64,000 nt of DNA from positions 1,674,001-1,738,000 of the forward strand of contig JAJTTP010000008.1 in NCBI GenBank assembly GCA_023313575.1, given 5' to 3'. Positions 55,796 through 64,000 of the stretch are shown piece by piece. The notes below the pieces were generated by a model. It ran no database searches. It was not told the origin of the DNA and saw only the letters and a program-made list of their open reading frames with translations. Origin of the DNA: Eutypella sp. D-1. Lineage: Eukaryota; Ascomycota; Sordariomycetes; Xylariales; Diatrypaceae. A program made the position numbers and the translations under genes. The stretch's first letter is position 1. Every line of letters starts with the position of its first letter.

Positions 55796-57678
55796 GACGG
55801 AGGGGGGGAGAGCTGACGGAAGCTCGTCGACTCTAGAATGAGGATGAAGCTGTCACGGGCCGTAAAGGGAAATGGAAATGGGAATGGAAATGGCGGGTGA
55901 CCCGAGGCTATCTCTTATTGTTATCGTCGCGGCAATTAGCAACAGTCGGTGTTGATTCGCTTCCGAGGTTTAATGTATAGACAGACGTCGAAGGAGTTGA
56001 ACAACGGATCGGCGGGGTTGAATAGAGCTCAACTAAGGAAGCTGGCTGGACTGGACTGGCGGCTGGGCTGGGTAGGGTTTACTAAGGAGGAGGGTGAGGC
56101 TAACTAAGTGAACTGGCTTGGAGAGGTCGTGTACCTTGTCAGTTGTAGGAGAGGACGACCGGGGACCCGAAATTACGTCTTTGGTGCCTGCTCAGGTTGC
56201 TGCTTCTGGGTACCACCTGCACTGCTGTGTATGGTGGGGGCAGTGGCTTGCCTAAGTACTTACGTAAGGCCCGATTGCGGCTTGACGCTAAGAATTGAAA
56301 ACTGTGGCTGTGTCGTAGCTAGAATGAAGGTGCCCAGGTGGGGAAGTACTTTGTACTTATGTACATCCGATCCACATAGCACAACCCAGACAACACGTCG
56401 TTAGCAGCTGGCACATTGAGCCCCTTTACCCCTTTCCACCAGCAACGTCCAAAACTCATGAAGTTAAGCTTAGAATCACTTCAACATTGATATGCATACC
56501 CAAATTCAATGATAATTTAAGCAGCGGAAAGGCATTTTCCCGCATCTTTCGGTGTCGGTACCGAGGCCTTAATTGGCTTAAGGTTATTTGCAATATAGTG
56601 GGTTGCAATTGACAACTTACCCAGGGCTCGTCGCATGGCTTCCCCTGGGAAAGAACATCTCGAACTTAAACGGTTAGAGTAAGAAAGAAGGACTATGGCC
56701 AAAGCAGGCAAAACCTGTCATCTACGTCATATCTCTATGCAGCAAGGAAGACACAATATTATTGACAAGGTCTGGTGTCTAAAACTTAACCGAAGGTCCT
56801 GGCTGCAACCTTCCACTCCAACCTCACTTTTCGAGGCACTCGTGGGCTTGGACGTCTACGTCAAGCGAGGCCTCTTCCTGCCTAGAGTACAGATGCCCTC
56901 TCCGTACAGGCAGGAGTCTACACGGTCGTTCACTTTCATTTGATCACTTTCTATTTTGTTTTCTACTTCCATCATCAAACTTCACCTCTTCTACGTCCCA
57001 CCGTCCCTTTTGATACCTGGTATATTCTCATCTTCCGTTCGCTTAATCTTTGGTCCTGATCACCACCTCCCCATCCTGGAGTCTCTCTGTATAGGGGCCT
57101 CTTAATATGCATTAGTAACTTTAGCCTTCTCTCTACATGACCATTGATAAGTCTCCGTCCGCCATCTTCATCACCGGTGCCGTCTTTCCTCATATACGCA
57201 CCGTCATTCCCTATGCTCCCGGTCACCAGTGATACCGCTTTCAACGTCAGCAGCCTTTTAGCCTTTTGATCTCAACCTGAACTGAAATTTAAATTCCACC
57301 CCACTGCCCTGGAGAAGAGACGACGTCCTTATCTAGAGGATGAGCCTTTGGGGACTATCTTTAGGTTCAACGGCTTTGGAAAGAAGACAACGATCGTTTT
57401 GGTAACAACTTAACCTGTGCCGATAACGTAGCACCAATTCGTACTTACTCCGATCCAATACCTTAAGACCTCATTCAGGTAAGTTTGTGCTTCTAACCTA
57501 AACATCATCGTATTGTCAGGAATTTCCTGACATAACTAGGCTTACTGTTCAGGCCCTTGTCTGGAGGCTCCCATAAGGTAGCGACTTGAACCTTGAATTC
57601 GGATACTATTCGTTTTAGGCAACAACCCAACTACTTGCAGCTAGTAAGAGTTGTGAAGGGAGCCTGCCACAAGCCATC
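55796..57678. other. Divergent promoter region of ARP3 and the threonine aspartase gene
   Basis: About 1.9 kb. The last 700 bases are C/T-rich with a possible 5' UTR intron (GTAAGT near 57480). No coding ORF accepted. Confidence 0.5.
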
Positions 57679-59657
57679 ATGTCTAGCCTCGATCACGCGA
57701 TGTCTGACAACCATCATCTGAATACTGAAGATAGACGCAATGATTCCCAGCAAGTCATGAGCACCTCGACAAGTGGTGAAGCCAAAACTTACGATGATAT
57801 GATATCGTCACGTCTCACACCCTCGTCACCATCGCCTTCATCGACTGATAGTGACTCGTCCTTCTTTGGCAACGATGGGGCAGCTGATCTTTGGCCAAGA
57901 CGGGGAGGACCGAAGCCTGTCGCGGCCATCTTCATCCACGCCGGAGCTGGATACCATAGCATCGCCAACGAGCGGGTCCACTTGGACGCCTGCAGCGAGT
58001 GAGTATTCAGTTCCTGAATAGCACACATCAACTTTGGAGAAGCGAGCAGAATTGACGAATATAGAGCCGCCTGTGCCGCTATGAGGCAGTTAAAAGGGGG
58101 GAAAACAGCCATCGAGGCTGTCGAGGAGGCTGTCAAGGTACTAGAAGACAAGGAGATCACGAACGCGGGCTTTGGAAGCAACCTGAGCATAGACGGAACC
58201 GTCGAGTGTGACGCAACCATGGTCGATCACTTGGGTCGTAGTGGCGCTTGTGGCGCTGTCCCCAGTACGTCCTTTTCACTCCATTCTCCGCCAGCTGGGT
58301 GGGATTAACGTGCAGAGCAGATATCAAGAATCCTGTTACTCTAGCCAAAGCTATTCTCGAGAAGAGCCATGAGCCGTTATCTTTGCGCCGGGTTCCGCCC
58401 AACTTACTTGTCGGAGAAGGTGCCAGACAGTTTGGCATGGAACATGGCATTACAGCGGTGAGAAACGATCAGTTGATATCGAGAAATGCCAGGGACCGTT
58501 TCCAGAGATGGAACGAGGATCTGAAGCGAGCCGAGAATCAGGATGTGGATACTCCGCTACCTTCAATAAGTACCGGACAGAGCGCTTCCACCATGATGAG
58601 CGGCGAGTCCAGCGGATCAACGTCATTGCAGCGGGATCATGCGAGTGCTATCCTGATGGGAACGTGGAATGAGGGCCAGCCAGACTCTCCTGGCCTTGAC
58701 TCGCCTCAGACTCGCGGTACGGTCACACCTAAATCTAATTTGCCATCGCCCAGCAGCACCACCAAGTCCCCGTCTCGCGTCTCAGTAGAGCGGTCCCCTT
58801 TTAACCTTCTTAACTCGCCTCTCTCGTCCCCCAAGGGCTCGACGAGATCAGGACACGGACCACCAGCCAAGCGCTTGAGAACTGGGGACGGTCCCGACAG
58901 CAGTGCGGCCCCTCATGCACCTGAGTTCACTAACGGTACTATCGATTATCATGGCGGCGGCTACGCCTCAGAACACCCAAGCGGCAGCACGGGGGAAGAG
59001 TCATCGCTACCGTGCTCCGGCAAACCATCGACAGAAGCTATATCACACACTTGCCTTCCCGAGGATTCCACTGAGTCCGGCGATGACGACAATATTACCG
59101 ACACAGTTGGCGCCATCGCCATCGACTTACTGGGGAATATAGCTGCTGCGTCATCGTCGGGTGGAATCGGCATGAAACACCGAGGACGCATAGGACCCGC
59201 CGCCCTCGTCGGTATTGGCACGGCAGTGATCCCTAAACATGTACGAGACCAAGAGCATACCACAGTGGCCACAGTGACAAGCGGCACGGGAGAACACATG
59301 GCGACGGCTCAGGCGGCGCAGAAATGTGCGGAGCGAGTGTATCAGGGCCGAGTGCGCAGTTCTACCGGCGTTGATGTCGAAGAGCCTGATGAAGGTGCGA
59401 TCGTCCGGAGCTTCATCGAGAGGGATTTCCTTGATCACCCAGGTGTTCGTCAGTCGACATCAGCGCCCGCCATCGGCGTCATGGCGGTCAAGAAGACTAT
59501 CCGGGGCTACTACCTATACTTCGCGCATAACACGGATTCCTTCGCGCTCGCGTCCATGGGCTCGGCGGACCGCGAGCCGAGTTGCGTCATGTCGCGCGTC
59601 CCGGAGGGCGGAAAGAGCATCATAGCGCAAGGTGCCCGAAAAATCTCAGTTCTTTAA
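57679..59657 (+). CDS. Threonine aspartase / asparaginase-2 family (Taspase1-like), 618 aa
   Basis: Three exons: 57679-57998, 58065-58264 and 58321-59657, in frame. A disordered Ser/Pro-rich N-terminus (about 80 residues) precedes the Ntn-hydrolase alpha subunit: AAIFIHAGAGYHS, AACAAMRQLKGGKTAIEAVE, TNAGFGSNLSIDGTVECDAT, SGACGAVPNIKNPVTLAK, VGEGARQFGMEHG. A long low-complexity insert (about 58480-59080, Ser/Pro/Gly-rich) follows. Then comes the autocleavage site TDTVGAIAIDLLGNIAAASS; the nucleophile Thr is codon 59103-59105. The beta subunit has SSSGGIGMKHRGRIGPAALVG and the ending FALASMGS. Autocleavage before Thr frees the active N-terminus; relatives hydrolyse Asp-containing or asparagine-type bonds. 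The insert is much larger than in plain asparaginases. Confidence 0.9.
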
Positions 59658-60732
59658 GATGGCACCTGCTTAATAGACGTCACGCCTACCAGAATGCTCA
59701 TAGTCTCAAATTAGATTGACCAAACATTACGTGGCTAAGCCGGGGGTATCGAACGTATCGCTTATCAAGTATCAAGGAACACCCACTTCAATTTCAATCC
59801 TTGCCGAGGATAGACTAACAGAACAAGATCCAAGAGCATCGATCCGAAGCAATGCTTCCTTCGAGTAGAAATTGTACTTTACGCGTTGCTTTCCCCCTTT
59901 TCGGCCTTCGTCCCTCGCGAGACAACGCTAGGGCTCTCAATCCTGCTATCCTAAGAGATCCGTTTCGTTCCAATACGAGATGGACGTGGCCTGCAGTTGA
60001 TAGGACCCTGGCAATACGTAGCCGCAACAGGACACCGGCTCGACCAGGATGAGAGTCTGGCCCACCCCTCCAGTTGCGACAGGTACACGGCTACGACCAC
60101 ATGGCAAGGCAGCAAGGTGGCATTGATAGCCTTTACATAGTATGGCACAGGCCCCGTTAGAGGTGGTTCACAGATGGATGACGGAACCAACAGCATCACT
60201 TCGGACATGGATAGATAGAATAGACAGGGTACATACAATAACGGTAAACAAACGCACTGGATGCTCACTGACGGTAATAATGAATTGAATTCCTTTTTCT
60301 AGAAAATCGGATACCGGCGCATTATGTATACGCCTTTGGATTTCTTAGTCCTTTTCTCGATTGATGATACGATACATGTGACCTATGAGCGTTCTTAAGA
60401 ATGGCCTATAATTGAGTTCCTGAACGCCCGCCCCTGTGGAAAAAGTGCGTGTATGTATGATGTGTAGTGTAGTGTAGTGTAGTGTATTTCACTATTTCAG
60501 AGAAATGCTGCCTTCCCGGCTAACCCGCCCAACAGCTCCGTGTAACGCCCCGTCCTTCTAGTATGGCATGCCCGCAGGAAAGAAAGAAAGTCCCGCTTGC
60601 AACCAACCCAGCCGATAATGTGTACCGTATAAAATGAAATAAAAACCACCGCAAAACCACATATATGAATGCTCCCCCTTTGACCTCCGGGATGACCCGC
60701 ACTCCTAATGCTCAGACCAAAACCGATGCACA
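59658..60732. other. Convergent 3' region
   Basis: 3' ends of the aspartase and TFB4 genes. A TGTAG pentanucleotide microsatellite lies at about 60464-60485. No gene. Confidence 0.55.
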
Positions 60733-61923
60733 TCACGGCGCAGGCGTACCAGTAGCACTCCCGGTATCAGGCCCAACACTAGCACCGTTGCCACCGCCGC
60801 GCGCCTGCTGCTGCTGCTGCTGCTTCCGCTTCTTGGGTTTCTTGCGGGGCACAACGACGGGTTTGGCGCCGTATTTTCCCAGGGCTAGGGGGGTGCCGCA
60901 AGTTAGGCACTCGATGCCTTCTTGCCCTGGGGGAGGAGACGGCACCTCGCAGAAAATACTCAAGCAGACACTACACACGAACCCGGTATCCACGACGCGG
61001 CGGTGGCAGAAGCACGCCGCGCGGAAATCGACGGTATCTTGCGACGGGCTGACGAGGGCGCGGCGGGCGCGGGCGTCGGCTAGGAATCCGAATGTTAGGT
61101 ACGATAACAAACCCCGAGGATTCGGCGCTGCCGAGAGGAAATTCCCGCCGGTTATGTAGGCTGCTTGTTGTAGGAAGGTAGGCGATCCCCGCAGCGCCAA
61201 AGTGTCGATGGGGATCCGTCCGTGCGATGCTGCGAATACTGCGTTCATTGTTGCTATGTATTGCCCCGCGGCGGAGTCCGAGACCGAGATTACTAGGATG
61301 CGCGCGTGCAGCGTTGGTTGGTTTGCTTCGGCGGATGGATTTGTGGGCGCTACGACTGGGTTTGCGGGGTCCGCGGACGAGGAGGTCTTTGTTGGTGCCA
61401 GCGCCAGTGAGGTCTTGTTTATGTGTGCCAAAGCGAGGGTCAGCGCGCCCGCGATCAGGGTTGTTGTTGGTTCCACGTCTGCGGGTGTTGTTTCGTTGTT
61501 GATTAGGTCCGTTAGCGAAGTCAGGATCGAGGATTCGATTTGTGCGAATTGCGGGTATTTGTTTGCAGAATGCGCATCTTCGCCAGCCTGTCTCGAACTC
61601 GAATTCCCTTTCGAAGATTTCGACGTCTTCGAAGCCGTGCCGCTGGTGGTAGTGGTAGTGGTGCCGCCCCCCCGCGGCCGAGGATACAGCCATGCAGCCC
61701 GGGTCGTATGGGCGGCGAGCACGGCGACCTGGTTCTCGTTCCCGAAGGCTAGGTGCGCGTTGATGAAGACGAGGATATTGGCGATTGCCGTCGAGATCGG
61801 CAAGACGGATTTCAGCGCCGCCCAGGCCCGCGGGTTCGTGTCGATTACCACGGTGAGCAGTGAGGGCGTTTGGCCCTGGTACGCGCTTATGTCGTAGTGG
61901 TCGGATGCGTCTATGCCGTTCAT
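60733..61923 (-). CDS. tfb4: TFIIH core subunit Tfb4 (p34), 396 aa
   Basis: Intronless. The N-terminal von Willebrand A-like domain starts SLLTVVIDTNPRAWAAL and continues ILVFINAHLAFGNENQVAVLAAH, TLIAGALTLALAHIN, ILVISVSDSAAGQYIATMNAVFAA, IPIDTLALRG and LQQAAYITGGNFL, all typical of Tfb4/p34. The C-terminal C4 zinc ribbon is CFCHRRVVDTGFVCSVCLSIFC followed by CLTCG. A glutamine run (about six) and a Gly-rich tail end the protein. A Ser/Thr-rich insert near residues 88-110 is fungus-specific low complexity. Tfb4 binds the p44 subunit in the TFIIH core that opens DNA in transcription initiation and nucleotide excision repair. The 723-bp ORF in another minus frame is a shadow. Confidence 0.95.
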   Translation of the reverse strand: MNGIDASDHYDISAYQGQTPSLLTVVIDTNPRAWAALKSVLPISTAIANILVFINAHLAFGNENQVAVLAAHTTRAAWLYPRPRGGGTTTTTTSGTASKTSKSSKGNSSSRQAGEDAHSANKYPQFAQIESSILTSLTDLINNETTPADVEPTTTLIAGALTLALAHINKTSLALAPTKTSSSADPANPVVAPTNPSAEANQPTLHARILVISVSDSAAGQYIATMNAVFAASHGRIPIDTLALRGSPTFLQQAAYITGGNFLSAAPNPRGLLSYLTFGFLADARARRALVSPSQDTVDFRAACFCHRRVVDTGFVCSVCLSIFCEVPSPPPGQEGIECLTCGTPLALGKYGAKPVVVPRKKPKKRKQQQQQQARGGGNGASVGPDTGSATGTPAP

Positions 61924-64000
61924 GATGGGCGAGTTTGGTGAGGTGGTGGTGGTGGTGGTGATCGGGGAAGAGAGAGATGCGGGATACGGGCTCCGAGATG
62001 AGATGGATGATGGAATGAATGCCCGATGGAATGCCCGAAGACTCAGTTCATGTGTTACCGGCTGTAGGGAATCATAGCTAGGTACGTATTATCACGTCTA
62101 TTGTCTTGGGGGAAGAAATTTGCAATCGGCAAGTGGTGGTTGCAATGTAATAGTCGACTTGATATGTGGTGGTGTAGTTCGTGGAATTTGGAATGCCTTC
62201 AAGGCTGTCTATAATGTTACGTAGCTGCAGTTAGAGAAATCTGATAAGATCGAGCTCTATGCTGTCCACTAGCATCACTGAAGTTTGTAGCACTAATTTG
62301 TAATATCTCCACTAAGAAACCCCCCAGGGCTGCAGCGACTAGTACGCCTGTTCACGTGATAGAATGCCGCCCCCCTTGTACCTTCCTATTGTTCAACGTC
62401 ATTCCAAGCACCACCCAAATTGAGTAAGCGTTTTCAATACGGAGCTAATCCTCTCTTAACGCCGTATCTTTATCGATTAGAAATATCCATGTAACTCCGT
62501 AGAGCTAGTAGCGGGGTTAGATACATTGGTGCGCTTTCACATGAAGATGTCAGGTGTTTAGCAGATCTGTCAGATTGCCCAGATTGCCTAGTAAGTTATC
62601 CGGGTTGTCAGGCTGCCAGGGTAAGTACCAGAGCTATCATTCTTCAATGTTCTACCCGCCAACACTATTGCCTTTGAATATTCTACAGCTCCAGCTGCAT
62701 GTGTAACTATTACGGACCCCAATATCAAGCCCACGTTGAACTATGACATAACACACCCACTCGTACAAAGTACACCCAACCCAGATCAGTCCAGTCCAGC
62801 CTTACATCGAAACCCTGAAAGCCTTCAATAAACTAATATCGTCATTCTTAAAAGCTTCGACCTATCGCGTTTGACGTCGTTTGCCTACTTTGGTAACTCG
62901 ACCCCACCGTGATATTCATCGGATATTTATCGCGTCCACATGCTAAAAACAGTCAGTATATCCGGTCAGGATAAATGAACACTAGAATCTCACTCACTGT
63001 CGAGCCAACATCCAACATCCAACATTCCAGCATTCCGACATTCCAGTATCTCACTGTAAGTGTGTATGTGACATCGCGTGGCTGGCAGCTTACAGATCAG
63101 ATACATAGCTAGTGTGAGCTTCTGAAGTGAGCGAGCTTCGAGTCATTCCTCCCTTTCCATCGTCTAAGCCCCCCTAACAACCCCTAAGCCCCTGCCACCT
63201 CCCTCTCGCACTCCCTACTAAGTAGGTATCTATCTACGTATTTCCTTGCCTCCCCGCCCTAAGCTGTCAATTTCCCTCCAGGTCTGTTAGCTAACCACTC
63301 ACGAGAACGCATTTCAACATGCTGATCTACCGTGTCCAACCTAACTGCCTGACCAAACCACCCAAATCATTCGTGTAGCGCCTAGCCGGTTTCAACTAGG
63401 AACTGACTTTCTTGCCGCGTGATGCACTCAAAACTAGCCTTTCGGATCACCGCTGACGTTTTAACCTTCTAGGAAGGATTGGGTCCTCCAGGTCCTCCTG
63501 TATTGCATGTAAGACGGGGACTTTTAAGTTTATAAACTATTGGCCAGCTGTAAGTTCTCTGGAACACCCAAATATGCACAGGTGACTTCCCAGCATTCAT
63601 GGATTAAAGGTTTCATCGTTTGTCCCAAGTACTTGGTAGGTACCTACTCTGTCTTGCTTGATTGTCTCAAAATTGCCCTGGTCGGTGTACCTCTTTGTGT
63701 ACCCATCCATGGATGTTACCTTCAAAGTTGCCAAGGTACATACTTTGGTATGCCGTGGCCGATGCCGCAAGAGGCAACTTTAAAATCAACTTCAGTCTAC
63801 AAAAACCTCTACCTTGGCCTTGGAACTCTCCCCCGTTGTTCCCCCATTGTCTTCACCACTACCTACACTACCTAAAAATTCTCCTCAATACCCTACATGC
63901 TTACATGATCCCTATAGTTCCCTGAGTTTACACACCTATTCACGTATAAATACGAGACCTTACTTTGAAGATTGCATCTACCCAAACCTTGAACCTATCA
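61924..64000. other. Terminal gene-free region
   Basis: Promoter of TFB4 and about 2 kb with no convincing ORF. AACATCC/ACATTCC tandem words occur at about 63006-63045, and GGTACC/TAGGTA words near 63225 and 63640. The last 150 bases are pyrimidine-rich and may be the leader of a gene beyond the window. Confidence 0.5.

Noticed and set aside
60971..61693. 240-aa minus-strand ORF
   Set aside because: Out-of-frame shadow of TFB4 with Arg-rich composition.

Overview
The window comes from the nuclear genome of a filamentous ascomycete (Pezizomycotina, most likely a Sordariomycete). The evidence is: short introns of about 50-80 bp with GTAAGT-like donors and CTAAC branch points; fungus-specific families (HET domain, SesB-NB-ARC-TPR receptor, fungal Myb-like proteins); a chromovirus-type Ty3/Gypsy retrotransposon; and a sharply bounded AT-rich block whose repeat copies differ almost only by C-to-T and G-to-A changes, the mark of repeat-induced point mutation (RIP).

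Layout. 0.3-2.7 kb: two neighbouring genes with the same small Myb-like fold. 2.7-6.8 kb: gene-free sequence running into a long pyrimidine-rich leader of a biased-codon gene (6.8-8.3 kb) with an in-frame heptad minisatellite. 9.4-15.9 kb: a tiny cysteine-rich ORF, an aldo/keto reductase, a DJ-1/PfpI protein and a small secreted protein that abuts the transposon block. 16.5-31.2 kb: a transposon nest. It holds about twelve short elements (TGTGACGG...CATAACA, probably solo LTRs), several with readable 5-bp target duplications and some nested in one another, then a 7.7-kb chromovirus (LTRs, gag-pol broken mainly by TAG stops, chromodomain) flanked by ATAAT. A 115-bp direct repeat frames the whole nest. 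32.1-39.1 kb: a CSC1/OSCA-type channel, an intron-containing tRNA, an RWD protein and a PHO89-type phosphate permease. 39-50.6 kb: a gene graveyard with a degraded unidentified locus and a broken SesB-NB-ARC-TPR receptor. 50.7-61.9 kb: a HET-domain gene, then conserved housekeeping genes ARP3, a threonine aspartase and TFB4. The last 2 kb show no gene.

Functional reading. The ends of the window are conserved core genome: actin nucleation (ARP3), transcription and repair (TFB4), phosphate uptake (PHO89) and ion transport (CSC1). The middle is accessory: RIP-mutated transposons, a secreted protein beside them, and a pair of self/non-self recognition genes (a decayed NLR and an open HET gene). 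Exon boundaries below were worked out by hand from splice signals and reading frame; no database search was possible.
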